The notes: generated by a model not told the origin, from the sequence alone. A DNA stretch of 54,528 bases from Salibacterium halotolerans (GCF_900115625.1 NZ_FOXD01000021.1:1-54528); one strand, 5' to 3'. Shown: positions 10,342-20,192, counted from the stretch's first letter. Program-made: numbers and translations.

Positions 10342-12420
10342 TTATCTGCGGTCATCTTCATCGGAAGAAGGCGGGCTGTTAGTTCCCAGGTTTTCCGAGT
10401 CTGTTTTCTCTTCCACCTTTCTGCTGTCATTTGAAGAGCTTTCTGTCTGCCCTTCATCGGCGGAATCAGCCTCGCCTGTTTCCGAATCCTGCTTAGACTG
10501 AATGTTTACTTTCACATCGCTGTCGTCGGAATCAGAATTATTTTTAGCCCCGACTTCCTCGTCATTTTTATTGGAGTGATGGTCTTCCGGAAGTTTTCCA
10601 TGCTCCACCAGAGACTCAATCTGTTCTGCATCGAGCGTTTCAAGTTCGAGGAGCGATGCAGCAACTGCTTCGAGTTTATCTTTGTTTTCTGTAAGAATCT
10701 GCTTGCATCGTTCATAACATTCGTTGACAATGCTCTGTACTTCTTTGTCAATTTCGTGGGCGATGGCATCACTGTAGTTCGGTTCATTCTGAATGTCCCG
10801 ACCCAGGAATACCTGGCCTCCGCTTGATCCGAACTGAACCGGACCAAGCTTTTCACTCATGCCGTATTCGGTCACCATCTTGCGGGCAATTTCGGTCGTG
10901 CGCTGAAAGTCGTTATGCGCACCCGTACTGACTTCATTGAACATCACTTCTTCTGCGACGCGGCCGCCGAGAAGTCCTGTGATTTTATCAACCAGTTCCG
11001 GTCTTGTCATAAAGAAGCGGTCTTCTTTCGGGAGCATGACGGCGTAACCGCCTGCCTGTCCGCGCGGTACGATGGTTACCTTGTGGACCATATCGGCGTT
11101 TTCGAGTTTGACGCCGACAACCGTGTGACCCGCTTCGTGGTGCGCGACAATATTCTTTTCTTTTTCGGAAATAACCCGGCTCTTCTTGGCAGGACCGGCG
11201 ATGACGCGGTCAATCGCTTCTTCGATGTGATTCATGCGGATTTTTTCCACATCGGATCTGGCTGCCACAAGCGCGGCTTCGTTCAACAGGTTCTCAAGAT
11301 CCGCCCCTGTGAACCCAGGCGTACGCTGTGCGATGGCTTTCAGATTCACATCATCGGCAAGCGGCTTGTTGCGGGCATGGACGCCGAGTACTTCTTCCCG
11401 GCCTTTTACGTCAGGACGGCCGACCATAATCTGGCGGTCAAAACGGCCCGGACGAAGCAGTGCAGGGTCAAGAACGTCGGAACGGTTGGTAGCGGCAATG
11501 ATAATGATTCCTTCATTGGCACTGAACCCATCCATTTCAACAAGCAGCTGGTTCAGCGTCTGCTCACGTTCATCATGACCGCCGCCTACACCAGCACCGC
11601 GCTGACGGCCAACAGCATCAATTTCGTCGATGAAAATGATACATGGTGCGTTTTTCTTTGCGTTTTCAAACAGGTCGCGGACACGGGATGCCCCGACACC
11701 AACGAACATTTCCACAAAGTCCGAACCGCTGATGGAGAAAAACGGTACGCCTGCTTCACCGGCTACGGCGCGGGCAATCAGTGTCTTACCAGTTCCAGGC
11801 GGTCCTACCAGAAGTACACCTTTTGGAATACGGGCGCCGATACTTGCGAATTTACGCGGATCTTTCAGGAAATCGACGACCTCGACGAGTTCCTGTTTCT
11901 CCTCTTCGGCGCCGGCAACGTCCTTGAAGCGTTCTTTTTTCTTTTCCTCCTGATAAAGCTTGGCTTTGCTCTTGCCGAAGTTCATCATCTTGCTTCCGCC
12001 GCCCTGCGCCTGGCTGAGCAGGAAGAAGAAAAGGATAAAGATAATCACAAATGGAATGATGGAAGTGAAGAAAGTAACCCAGGCACTCGGCTCTTCCGCG
12101 GGTTGTGTCTCCAGATTAAGCGAATTGCCTTGAGGGCCTTCCGCCGTCATCAGCATCTGTGTATTCTCTTCGGAAATAGGAAGGTATGTCTGGAAGCTCT
12201 CGCCTTCAGATTGACCGGCCAGCTGACCTTCGACCAGGTATACCTCCCCTTCCGGCTGTAATGTAACATTCGCTATTTGGTTATTCTGCAGCTCTGTAAC
12301 GAATTCCTGTGTTGTAAGCTCTGTCGTATCGGTCTGGTCATTACTGAGAAAACTGATGATTCCTATAATGACCAGGAACAATAACAGGTAAAAAACAGTG
12401 TTTCGAAAAATTCGGTTCAT
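10342..12420 (-). CDS. ftsH: Membrane AAA+ zinc protease FtsH
   Basis: ATP-dependent membrane protease for protein quality control, needed for sporulation in Bacillus. It has TM segments at about residues 8-26 and 113-136 around an extracytoplasmic domain. The AAA+ core has Walker A GPPGTGKT at 206-213, Walker B IIFIDEID and the SRH region. The zinc motif HEAGH is at 428-432. At 692 residues it is about 55 longer than B. subtilis FtsH. The extra length is a low-complexity tail from about residue 611, rich in D, E, S and N. A good GGAGGAGG site precedes the ATG. Confidence 0.97.
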   Translation of the reverse strand: MNRIFRNTVFYLLLFLVIIGIISFLSNDQTDTTELTTQEFVTELQNNQIANVTLQPEGEVYLVEGQLAGQSEGESFQTYLPISEENTQMLMTAEGPQGNSLNLETQPAEEPSAWVTFFTSIIPFVIIFILFFFLLSQAQGGGSKMMNFGKSKAKLYQEEKKKERFKDVAGAEEEKQELVEVVDFLKDPRKFASIGARIPKGVLLVGPPGTGKTLIARAVAGEAGVPFFSISGSDFVEMFVGVGASRVRDLFENAKKNAPCIIFIDEIDAVGRQRGAGVGGGHDEREQTLNQLLVEMDGFSANEGIIIIAATNRSDVLDPALLRPGRFDRQIMVGRPDVKGREEVLGVHARNKPLADDVNLKAIAQRTPGFTGADLENLLNEAALVAARSDVEKIRMNHIEEAIDRVIAGPAKKSRVISEKEKNIVAHHEAGHTVVGVKLENADMVHKVTIVPRGQAGGYAVMLPKEDRFFMTRPELVDKITGLLGGRVAEEVMFNEVSTGAHNDFQRTTEIARKMVTEYGMSEKLGPVQFGSSGGQVFLGRDIQNEPNYSDAIAHEIDKEVQSIVNECYERCKQILTENKDKLEAVAASLLELETLDAEQIESLVEHGKLPEDHHSNKNDEEVGAKNNSDSDDSDVKVNIQSKQDSETGEADSADEGQTESSSNDSRKVEEKTDSENLGTNSPPSSDEDDRR

Positions 12421-12457
12421 TCCTGACCTCCTCCCGCGGGCATTGACAACTTAGGTA

Positions 12458-12487
12458 ATAGTACCATATTTGTTTTCTTTCTCACAA
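12458..12487 (-). promoter_or_regulatory. ftsH promoter
   Basis: Minus-strand TTGTGA (12482-12487), an 18-bp spacer and TACTAT (12458-12463) start right at the hpt stop codon. This suggests ftsH can be transcribed apart from tilS-hpt. Confidence 0.6.
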
Positions 12488-13030
12488 TCATGACCCCTTG
12501 TAAACGTCCGGCTTCAAAATTCCAATATAAGGGAGGTTGCGGTACTTTTCTGCATAATCCAGCCCGTATCCGACAACGAACTCATCGGGAACGGTGAATC
12601 CAGCAGTATCCGGTACCAACTCCACCTGCCTTCCCTCCGGCTTATCCAGAAGGGTGACAATCTTAAGGGAAGCGGCACCTCTATGTTGAATCATGCTGAT
12701 GAGATAGCTAAGTGTCACACCGCTGTCGATAATATCTTCGAGAATGATGACATCCCGGCCTTTCACCGATGTATCCAGGTCCTTAATGATTTTCACTTCA
12801 CCGGTGGAAACCGTACCGCCGCCGTAACTCGAAACGTCCATTACATCCATTTCAAGATGATCATCAAACCGCTTGGCGACATCCGACATAAAAGGAAGTG
12901 CTCCTTTCAGCACTCCGATGACAAGCGGGAAACGTCCGCTGTATTCTTCCGTTAAATCACGCCCGATTTCACGGATCTTATTCTGCAGCTGTTCTTCATC
13001 AATTAGTACCTGCTGAATATCATTATGCAT
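12488..13030 (-). CDS. hpt: Hypoxanthine phosphoribosyltransferase
   Basis: Purine salvage enzyme that makes IMP and GMP from PRPP and base. The 180-residue protein has the PRPP-binding signature [17 protein letters not shown] and the flexible-loop region MDVSSYGG. In B. subtilis the homologue (hprT) also interacts with TilS and FtsH regulation and has the same neighbours. The ribosome site GGGAGG is about 15 nt from the ATG, longer than normal, with no better start in frame. Confidence 0.95.
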   Translation of the reverse strand: MHNDIQQVLIDEEQLQNKIREIGRDLTEEYSGRFPLVIGVLKGALPFMSDVAKRFDDHLEMDVMDVSSYGGGTVSTGEVKIIKDLDTSVKGRDVIILEDIIDSGVTLSYLISMIQHRGAASLKIVTLLDKPEGRQVELVPDTAGFTVPDEFVVGYGLDYAEKYRNLPYIGILKPDVYKGS

Positions 13031-13126
13031 TTGTTTTTATTTTACCCTCCCGAATGCTGTATACGCTCTACCTTTTCTTCACAAAAAATGTGCGCATTTC
13101 ATCATATCATGAATACCGCAGCGATT

Positions 13127-14563
13127 TCATCCCAAACACATGGAATCCCCCTGTTCCTGCCGGGGAACCCGCCGGCATGTAAGGAAAACCGGGCGCTTTT
13201 GCGGGGGATGACCACGCCGCAGATGGTGCGCTGACTTTTTAACGAAGGGGAGCCATAAAACGATGCCCTCCGCATCCGTGACAACCGGCTGAAACGGCCG
13301 TTGGCGCAGGGGGACCTTTTCGTCTATAAGGATACGGTTCACTTTTTTGCTGCCGGTCATTCCGATTGGTATGATACGATCTCCATCCCGGCGCGGACGA
13401 ATATAAAGAGGAAAGGTCGTTTCCTCCTCGTCCAGGATGAGGAAATCCTCATTACATTCAGCTCCGTCCGGCCTGCTGAAAGCCGCTTCCATCACGTAAT
13501 CTCCATAGGAAACGTTACCAGGAACCGGCAGACGGACGGGACCCGGTCCTTCCCTGTTTTCCTCCTGTAAAGAAAGATCCTCCAATGTGACCTGGTTATA
13601 GCTTCGGCGCACAACCAGACTTCCGGGCCAATCAAGAACCGCGGATGGGTGTTCTCCCTGCACCAGGGCCAGAAACTGCTCGATATGTACGACCGACAAT
13701 TCCGGGACGCTGTATGTGTAAAGATACTTTAATATTAGAGGAATACCTCTTCGTTGTAAAGGAAGTGGCAGCGCTTCCATCCCTTTTATGGAAATCGTCA
13801 CGGAATGTTCATTCTTCGAAATAATGCGCCGACTCCATTCTTCTTCCGCCAGGCTTTCCATGTAGCTTCGTTCTTCTTCCATCCAGTCCGCGAAGCGTTG
13901 AAAATGACGGTGGACAAACGGCTCTTCTTCTTTCAGCGCGGGAAGAACGTGCCGTCTGATCCGGTTTCTTTGGTACTTATCCGATTGATTGCTCTCATCT
14001 TCCTGAAAAGGGACAACGTGCTCCCGGCAGTATGTGTAAATCTCCTCTTTCGTTACACCTAGCAGAGGGCGTATCAACGTTCCGCCGGCAAACGGGCGTG
14101 CTGCCTTAATGGCGGTTTCTCCGAGCAGCGCTCTGCCCGACGTCTGCTTCATAAGCATCGTTTCGATCTGATCATCGGCATGGTGGCCGGCAGCCAGTAC
14201 AGATACTGATTCTTCCTCCATCAACCCGGCCAGATACTCATAACGGAGAATGCGCGCCTGTTCCTGCACACCCCCGCCTTCTTCGGCCATTTTCTTTTCC
14301 ACCGAAACGCGGGTATGGAAAAAAGGAATGTTCTGTTGTTCACACCACTGTTTCACGAACTGTTCGTCCCTGTCTGCTGTGTCTTCTCTGAGCCCGTGAT
14401 GGACATGAGCCGCCATGACAGTTAGGTTCCAGGTCTGTTCCATTGTTTTGAGAAGGTGCAGAAGCGCCATCGAGTCAGGACCTCCGGAAACGGCAGCCAG
14501 AACCTTCGAACCGGGCGGCAGCAGATACCGCTGTCTGATCCAATGTTCAACGGTCTGTTTCAT
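13127..14563 (-). CDS. tilS: tRNA(Ile)-lysidine synthetase
   Basis: Attaches lysine to C34 of the CAU-anticodon tRNA-Ile so that it reads AUA; essential in most bacteria. The N-terminal PP-loop ATPase has SGGPDSMALLHLL near residue 26 and AGHHADDQIET further on. The substrate-binding C-terminal domain carries PRRDGDRIIPIGMTGSKKVNRILID. At 478 residues it is close to B. subtilis TilS. Its ATG overlaps the preceding membrane-protein gene by 17 nt. Confidence 0.95.
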   Translation of the reverse strand: MKQTVEHWIRQRYLLPPGSKVLAAVSGGPDSMALLHLLKTMEQTWNLTVMAAHVHHGLREDTADRDEQFVKQWCEQQNIPFFHTRVSVEKKMAEEGGGVQEQARILRYEYLAGLMEEESVSVLAAGHHADDQIETMLMKQTSGRALLGETAIKAARPFAGGTLIRPLLGVTKEEIYTYCREHVVPFQEDESNQSDKYQRNRIRRHVLPALKEEEPFVHRHFQRFADWMEEERSYMESLAEEEWSRRIISKNEHSVTISIKGMEALPLPLQRRGIPLILKYLYTYSVPELSVVHIEQFLALVQGEHPSAVLDWPGSLVVRRSYNQVTLEDLSLQEENREGPGPVRLPVPGNVSYGDYVMEAAFSRPDGAECNEDFLILDEEETTFPLYIRPRRDGDRIIPIGMTGSKKVNRILIDEKVPLRQRPFQPVVTDAEGIVLWLPFVKKSAHHLRRGHPPQKRPVFLTCRRVPRQEQGDSMCLG

Positions 14564-14990
14564 AACGTTGTCCTGCTCCTTTCCTCACTGTAAAGAGAGA
14601 CAGGGCAAATCCAATCCCCCCTGCGATCGCACCTGCCTGAAGCAGCGTCTCCACACTCAGACCGAGACCATTCACGTAGTTCTCTTCCACAAAGGCGAGC
14701 ATGCTTTCATACGCACGCCCGCCCGGAACGAGCGGAATAATACCCGGGATCATAAACGTTGTTACCGGAACTTTTTTATATTTCGCCAGCCGGTGGGCCG
14801 TGAAGGCGGCCGTAAAGGCAGCAACCGCAGCAGCATTGACCTGGCTGAAACCAAGATCCGGAAGCGTACCGTAAATAAACCAGGTCAACATCCCGATTAC
14901 CCCGCCCCACCAGACGAGACGGAGCGGGATGTTGAAAATAATACCGAAGGCCACCGTCGACATAAAACAAAATATCAGTTCAAGCCACAT
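14547..14990 (-). CDS. Threonine/serine exporter-like protein, small subunit (ThrE_2 type)
   Basis: The 147-residue product is hydrophobic with about four or five membrane spans. It carries the conserved FMIPGIIPLVPGGRAYESM segment typical of the C-terminal half of ThrE (DUF3815, like E. coli YjjB). It is encoded 29 nt after the larger partner and overlaps tilS. The pair reconstitutes a split ThrE permease; the substrate here is unproven, and the E. coli pair has been linked to succinate rather than threonine. It is not at this site in B. subtilis. Confidence 0.85.
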   Translation of the reverse strand: MWLELIFCFMSTVAFGIIFNIPLRLVWWGGVIGMLTWFIYGTLPDLGFSQVNAAAVAAFTAAFTAHRLAKYKKVPVTTFMIPGIIPLVPGGRAYESMLAFVEENYVNGLGLSVETLLQAGAIAGGIGFALSLFTVRKGAGQRYETDR

Positions 14991-15019
14991 TCATCCTCAC
15001 GCTCCCCTGAAATCAGCCA

Positions 15020-15778
15020 TTAAAAGTAGAGAACAGACAAAGAAACAACGGTACCGGCTGCAATGGACAGCGAAGTCACCGCTGCTTCAGCTCCGCGTGC
15101 GACACCTGCCATCAAATCCCCGGACATTAAGTCGCGCACCGAGTTTGTCAGCGGAACGCCCGGAACAAGTGGAATCAGGGTGCCGATGACCACCTGATCC
15201 ATGTTCTGCACCAGACCGCCCGTTTCCAGACCAACTGCTGCAAGAACTCCGGAAACAGCCGCGAGAAACTCGGCAAAAAACTTCACGTTCAGGAACTTTT
15301 GATAAAGAACAAGGGTAAGCGTCGTAATCAATCCGCCGATAAAAGCCGGGAAAATATCAATAAAACTGTCACCGATTAAATAGGAGAACGCAGCACCGCC
15401 GATTCCGGAAGCCAGATTAATAAGCCAGACCGGATAATTCATGGAGGCTTTCTTAATATCCGCAAGCTTATCCACCGCTTCTTCAATGGAGAGAATGCTG
15501 TGCGTAAATTCCCGGGATACCTGATTCACCGCCGTCACTTTACTTAAGTCCTGATACCTCTCCCGGACCCGTATCATCTGCATGAGATCCTGTTCCTCTT
15601 CTGTGCGAAACGAGAGGAAAATTCCCGTCAGCGTCACGAACGTGTTAATATTGTGCATCCCGGCAGCCTTTGCCATCCGGTACATCGTTTCTTCGACGCG
15701 GTATGTTTCGGCTCCGTAACGCAGCAGTAGTTTACCGCTTGTCAGACAGAGCGACATCGTCTTTTCCGGTATTCCCAT
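15020..15778 (-). CDS. Threonine/serine exporter-like protein, large subunit (ThrE_1 type)
   Basis: The 252-residue protein begins with a soluble part (LTSGKLLLRYGAETYRVEE) that is the signature of DUF1212/ThrE. About five membrane segments follow, with GTLIPLVPGVPLTNSVRDLMSGD near the C-terminus. It resembles E. coli YjjP and the N-terminal half of Corynebacterium ThrE. With the next gene it probably forms an inner-membrane exporter. The pair is inserted between yabT and tilS relative to B. subtilis. The ribosome site is GGGAGAGG. Confidence 0.87.
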   Translation of the reverse strand: MGIPEKTMSLCLTSGKLLLRYGAETYRVEETMYRMAKAAGMHNINTFVTLTGIFLSFRTEEEQDLMQMIRVRERYQDLSKVTAVNQVSREFTHSILSIEEAVDKLADIKKASMNYPVWLINLASGIGGAAFSYLIGDSFIDIFPAFIGGLITTLTLVLYQKFLNVKFFAEFLAAVSGVLAAVGLETGGLVQNMDQVVIGTLIPLVPGVPLTNSVRDLMSGDLMAGVARGAEAAVTSLSIAAGTVVSLSVLYF

Positions 15779-15806
15779 GAAGGGTCCTCTCCCTCTCTTT
15801 TTCCTT

Positions 15807-16814
15807 TTACATCCATTGTCCCATAAAGTATAGAACAGATGACAGAAAGAGAAAAGAGGTTGTAAGAATTATTTCCGGACGATACGATGCCTTCTCTTTG
15901 GAAGAACCGGCAGCCCTTTGCCGGGGGCGTGTTTTTTTATGTGGCTTTCCTTTCTGTTTCGGACTCGCAGGGGGCTTTCTGCTCGTCTTTTTTTCAATGG
16001 TTTGGATCAGATCTTTTTTCATGAGCTGGGCGTTGGGGTACTCGCCTTTAAGCGCCCGCAGCAGCACATGCTGGAAAGGCGCCAGGGGCTGGGAATGCTG
16101 AATGTAGCGGCGCAGCAGGGATAGTGTTTTTTCCGGGGCGGCGCCTCCGGGTTTGTCAAACCGGCGCGGATACGCCGTTTCGATAAGTATCATGGCTGCG
16201 GCGAATAAATCGTAGGATGGTTCCGCCCTGCGGTCGCCAAGACCCCAGTACCCCCGGTCGTAAAACTCGGTGTATTCTTTGACTGCTCGTCCCTGTCTTG
16301 TTGTTCCGCCAACATCAAACCACCGGACTCTGGACGGAGGACCGGTTATAATTAAATTGTCCGGCTTCAGGTCCCCGAATATCCATCCTTCCTGATGAAG
16401 CCGGTCCAAATCCCCGAGCAGCTGTACCATGAAAACAGGAATCCATTCACTCCCCCGTTTCCGCGCGAAATCCAGCAGCGTTTCTCCTTCCAGATACTCC
16501 ATACAAAAAAAGGGGTACACCTCCCCCTTCCAGATCACATCGTCCACATCCAGAAGGGAGGGACCTAGAACATTGCCCTGCACCTTCGAAAAAGCCCGCA
16601 GTACATTCACCTCCGACGTCAAAGACATCTTGTCCTCCCCGATTTTTACCGCTTTCTGTCCGGTACGGGTATCGGCCAGATAAACAACGCCATTGGCCCC
16701 TTTTCCCAGCCTTTTTATAATTTTGTACGGATTCTGGTTCCATTTGCCGGTCCAAGCTGTTCCCGGCGCGAGATCAAAAGCCTGATTCTTCGATTGGGAA
16801 TTCATCTTCTCCAT
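15807..16814 (-). CDS. yabT: Membrane-anchored Ser/Thr protein kinase YabT
   Basis: Hanks-type kinase; B. subtilis YabT is a sporulation kinase activated by DNA that phosphorylates RecA. The 335 residues hold a glycine loop (GKGANGVVYLAD), the AVKIG lysine, FGDLKPDNLI as catalytic loop (the usual HRD histidine is replaced) and WFDVGGT in place of DFG. A very basic linker follows at about residues 275-312 (KKTSRKPPASPKQKGKPHKK), then one C-terminal membrane span. The order catalytic domain, basic DNA-binding linker and TM tail matches YabT. It overlaps yabS by 41 nt. Confidence 0.93.
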   Translation of the reverse strand: MEKMNSQSKNQAFDLAPGTAWTGKWNQNPYKIIKRLGKGANGVVYLADTRTGQKAVKIGEDKMSLTSEVNVLRAFSKVQGNVLGPSLLDVDDVIWKGEVYPFFCMEYLEGETLLDFARKRGSEWIPVFMVQLLGDLDRLHQEGWIFGDLKPDNLIITGPPSRVRWFDVGGTTRQGRAVKEYTEFYDRGYWGLGDRRAEPSYDLFAAAMILIETAYPRRFDKPGGAAPEKTLSLLRRYIQHSQPLAPFQHVLLRALKGEYPNAQLMKKDLIQTIEKKTSRKPPASPKQKGKPHKKTRPRQRAAGSSKEKASYRPEIILTTSFLFLSSVLYFMGQWM

Positions 16815-17517
16815 AACGTTTCAGACTCCTTTTTGATAAGCGCTTGTCAAAGTGCTGGAGCGCAGCCTGCAGCGCAGGGCCGGTCGGGGTGATGCCTCCC
16901 GTTGTCATCCGCTGAAAAACACCTGTCAGTGAATTCATTTCAGGGGTCCAGTCCAGCATCTTTTCTGTATCTTTTCGTTTCCCTGGAAATACAAACAAGG
17001 CAAAATGGTTTTCTCCCGTTCTCGAATGGAGGCTGATCGACAAATCGGTCAAGGCGTCCTGCACCATGGGGAGTTTCGGTTTCATACTGGCACTCGTATC
17101 AACGAGTATCAGCACGTCGAGATCGACGGTCTCTCCGAGTTCATCGACGACATCAACCACTTCTCCCCTTTTATCCGGCGGGAGGTCATCCACTTCCTGA
17201 CCGCTGCCCAGTATTTGGCTGAGTTCACTTTGAACAACGCCGTGCAGGGTGTGTGTCATCGACTGTTTGGTAACCATCTGAACGGTCCGTGCGAGTTGAT
17301 CCACATTGACAATTTGGCTCACTCCTCCTCCGGAAGCCGCGATATTTTCCACTTCCTGCATCCCGTGATCACGCGCCGATCCATGATCGAGCACCCCTAT
17401 CACGTTGACGGTAATGCCCTTTTCCCTGGCAAAAGCTGCTACAGCGGCAGGGTCTTCTCCCTGGTTGGAACAGCCGTCGGTTAAAAGTAAAATCTGCTTT
17501 ATTTTTCCGTGATTCAT
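16774..17517 (-). CDS. yabS: von Willebrand factor A domain protein YabS
   Basis: The 247-residue cytoplasmic protein has a vWA fold with a MIDAS-like LILVDTSASM (DxSxS) around residue 137, and an N-terminal segment (ILLLTDGCSNQGEDP) that also resembles a vWA motif. It lies between spoIIE and yabT as in B. subtilis, where it is expressed during sporulation with no known function. A role as a metal-dependent adaptor for the kinase or phosphatase next door is inference. GGAGGGG precedes the ATG. Confidence 0.9.
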   Translation of the reverse strand: MNHGKIKQILLLTDGCSNQGEDPAAVAAFAREKGITVNVIGVLDHGSARDHGMQEVENIAASGGGVSQIVNVDQLARTVQMVTKQSMTHTLHGVVQSELSQILGSGQEVDDLPPDKRGEVVDVVDELGETVDLDVLILVDTSASMKPKLPMVQDALTDLSISLHSRTGENHFALFVFPGKRKDTEKMLDWTPEMNSLTGVFQRMTTGGITPTGPALQAALQHFDKRLSKRSLKRYGEDEFPIEESGF

Positions 17518-17590
17518 TTCTTTTCCCCTCCGTTTCTGGTAGTATTTACATCTTTGACGCGGGGGGAAAAATATATACCCTCCACCTCCT

Positions 17591-20089
17591 TCATGCTTTT
17601 TTCTTCTTAAGGGGAACTGTCCGGCCGGCCGGAATCGCCGCCCATTCCGGGATATTGCGCTGGATGGATGCTGCCATGACAGTCATATCATCCCGGATGT
17701 TTCCGCGCGAGGCTTTGATCACCTGTTCGAGCAGATAATCCGCCATATCCTGGGGATCGTCTGTTTCCTTTTGTGCAATCAGCCGCTTCATCCATATTTC
17801 CTTGTTCTCGATTTCAACGGCTGCGTCAAAGATGCCGTCACTCATCATAATCACCATGTCTCCTTCTTTCATCTGTTCCGTGACGACATCGAGTTCGGCG
17901 TGCTCCACCATCCCAATCGGCAGATTTTCTGCTTCGATTTGTTTTACTTTATCCCCTCGTTTAATAAAACCGGGCAGTGAACCGATTTTAATAAACCGGG
18001 CCCGGGCTGTCTGCAGATCCATTAAAAAGAGATCAAGCGTTGAAAACATTTCTTCCTGCGACCGCAGGCTTAACACCGAATTAATGGATCGGACCGCCGT
18101 CTTTTCATCCATCCCGGACGCAAGAATGGTTTCCAGCATCTCAAGGGCAGATCTGCTTTCCCGGCTGGCTTTACTGCCACTCCCCATCCCATCGCTGATT
18201 GCCATGACGTATTTCTTCGTACCGATGTCCATCGCCGCATGGCTGTCACCGGATACCCATCTCCCCTCTTTAGCGACGACGGCCGCCCCCGTTTCGACGA
18301 TAAATGTGCGGGCAGAGATAAACGTAACGTTCATATAATCAGTGATTTCTTCATACGGCTCTTCCCGGTCCACCACGATGTGTTCATGTAAAATATCCGA
18401 CAGCATTGGAGCGATGATTTTTTCCGCTTTTTCTTTTCCGGAAGGCTTTGAGACACTCATTTCCACTTCCACATTTCCTTCATCGAGCCTGTATATATCG
18501 ACATGACCAATATCCAGTCCGGCTTCCTGCAAGGCTTCATAAATCTCCTCTTCCTGAAGATGATGGGCTTCTTTTTCCTTCTGGATCTCCCTCGCGAAAT
18601 TGTTCATCACATGCGATACGCCCTGCAGCTGATCAGCCACCAGTCTGCGGCTTTCATTCATCTGCCGGGCAAGCACCCTTTTTGTTTCCTCCCGCTGCAG
18701 TTCTTCAGACATAACTTCTATCATCCGTTTGTCATAATGGCAGTAGTTTTTCCAATAATTTTCCATACGAGGCGAAACACGGCCGTTTTCCTCCAGTTCT
18801 TGTGACAAGGTTGTCATTCCGTCGTACGTCTCTTGGAACTGCCTGACCCAGCACCTTTCTTTCAGAAAACAGTGCTGGCATGTTTTTTCCGTTACGCGGC
18901 TCAACATATCGTCTTTCTCCCGGCTCTTTGTCCGCTCCTGGTTGTCTGTATCCGCTCCCGATTCAAAACTCGTCGATAATGTCTGAAATAAATGAGAAAA
19001 TTGTTCGACCTTCATAGCCGTGACATCCCTTATTTTCCTGGTATGTTTCTGCTGCTCGCGGGCATATTCAGGTGTGCCCGGAATATACTTCTCAATAAAC
19101 GCTGTCACGATACGGGGCGTGAGCAGAAATATGCCGACAGCAGCGGCTGATTCAGCCAGGGTAAGCGAAACACCGCTCAAACCGTCCCCGTACAAGGCAA
19201 TCAAAGCTGTTCCAAGCAGCATGCCGATACTGACACCAATTTTTCCTCCTTCTTTCAGGAGACCACCGAGAAGTCCTGCGAATGCGAGCAGACTCATTTG
19301 ATAGAGATTGGCAATGGAGGCGAGGCTCAAGACCAGTCCGGCAATCACGCCAACGGAGGCCCCAATGGCCGCTCCTCCGGTAAAAGCAAACAGCATGACC
19401 AGATAGCGGGCCAGCATATGTTCCGCCGCCATCCCGTAAATGACCCAGCCGATGGCCCCGGTCATTACCGAAGCGAGAAGAATGATAAAGCAGATAATCT
19501 CCTCGTGTTTCAACGGCTGCCTTCGTTTCTTCGTAATAAGTAAAGGAAGGCTCTGCAAAAATATCATCGTCAGCATAAAGCTGAGCGAAGCTTCCACCCC
19601 GGCCATGACAACAGCATAGGAAGTAACATGTCCCTCAGCCAGCCAGACCACGATGGTTCGTGCTCCTGCCGTGGCGGCAAATACAGTCATAGGCAGCGTC
19701 CACGCTGTTTTCCATCCAAATCGCGTGATCCACTCATACAGTGCGATAAAAAGCGGAACAGCCGCAATCGCAAACGCCGCATGCAATACAGGTCCGCTCA
19801 GTATTCCGACCATTAACCCGGCAGCTCCGACCATCGCTTTCTCCCGGCGCCACGCATACACGACAGCAAAAAACGGGACAGCAAACGGAAATAACTCAGC
19901 GAGCAGAACAGCCCTTCCCAGCAGTACACCTGTGATAAAGACGAGGGCTCCCCACTGGATAAACAATCGTTCCATACCGGCTGCCATCCTTTTTTTCCAG
20001 CGGTTCCGAACGGTCTGCATTTTCCTTCCGGCCGCTTCCAGCAGCGGCTGCACTTCTTCAGCACGACGTACTAACTCTTTTCCGGACAT
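17591..20089 (-). CDS. spoIIE: Stage II sporulation protein E (PP2C phosphatase)
   Basis: Dephosphorylates SpoIIAA to release SigF in the forespore and helps place the polar septum with FtsZ. The N-terminal third has about ten membrane spans, then a cytoplasmic regulatory region with CQHCFLKERCW. The C-terminal PP2C domain has AISDGMGSGSKASRES and MMSDGIFDA. The ATG at 20089 is preferred: AGGTGG lies 8 nt upstream and it begins MSGKELV. A GTG four codons earlier is possible. At 832 residues it is close to the 827 of B. subtilis. The upstream promoter is of the Spo0A-activated type. Confidence 0.97.
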   Translation of the reverse strand: MSGKELVRRAEEVQPLLEAAGRKMQTVRNRWKKRMAAGMERLFIQWGALVFITGVLLGRAVLLAELFPFAVPFFAVVYAWRREKAMVGAAGLMVGILSGPVLHAAFAIAAVPLFIALYEWITRFGWKTAWTLPMTVFAATAGARTIVVWLAEGHVTSYAVVMAGVEASLSFMLTMIFLQSLPLLITKKRRQPLKHEEIICFIILLASVMTGAIGWVIYGMAAEHMLARYLVMLFAFTGGAAIGASVGVIAGLVLSLASIANLYQMSLLAFAGLLGGLLKEGGKIGVSIGMLLGTALIALYGDGLSGVSLTLAESAAAVGIFLLTPRIVTAFIEKYIPGTPEYAREQQKHTRKIRDVTAMKVEQFSHLFQTLSTSFESGADTDNQERTKSREKDDMLSRVTEKTCQHCFLKERCWVRQFQETYDGMTTLSQELEENGRVSPRMENYWKNYCHYDKRMIEVMSEELQREETKRVLARQMNESRRLVADQLQGVSHVMNNFAREIQKEKEAHHLQEEEIYEALQEAGLDIGHVDIYRLDEGNVEVEMSVSKPSGKEKAEKIIAPMLSDILHEHIVVDREEPYEEITDYMNVTFISARTFIVETGAAVVAKEGRWVSGDSHAAMDIGTKKYVMAISDGMGSGSKASRESRSALEMLETILASGMDEKTAVRSINSVLSLRSQEEMFSTLDLFLMDLQTARARFIKIGSLPGFIKRGDKVKQIEAENLPIGMVEHAELDVVTEQMKEGDMVIMMSDGIFDAAVEIENKEIWMKRLIAQKETDDPQDMADYLLEQVIKASRGNIRDDMTVMAASIQRNIPEWAAIPAGRTVPLKKKKA

Positions 20090-20124
20090 TTCATGCACCA
20101 CCTGCTTTTTGAATGATGGGACTC

Positions 20125-20157
20125 ATTATACGAGCAGTGATGTTCAATGTTTGTCAA
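20125..20157 (-). promoter_or_regulatory. spoIIE promoter, SigA with 21-bp spacer
   Basis: Minus-strand TTGACA (20152-20157) and TATAAT (20125-20130) are both consensus but are separated by exactly 21 bp. This over-long spacing is the hallmark of the Spo0A-dependent spoIIE and spoIIG promoters of B. subtilis, where activator contact compensates for it. Confidence 0.9.
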
Positions 20158-20192
20158 AATAAGCAGCCCCGTCCAAAAAATCCTTCGACGAT
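20150..20192. promoter_or_regulatory. Spo0A boxes at the spoIIE promoter
   Basis: TTTGTCAAA at 20150-20158 (plus strand) fits the 0A consensus TTTGTCRAA and overlaps the -35 element. A second, partial box, ATCGTCGAA on the minus strand, lies at 20184-20192, about 33 bp upstream. This arrangement fits activation by Spo0A~P. Confidence 0.75.

Noticed and set aside
10915-12261. 448-codon open frame on the plus strand opposite ftsH
   Set aside because: It mirrors a highly conserved AAA+ protease, has no family signature and no ribosome site. It is an artefact of codon use on the other strand.
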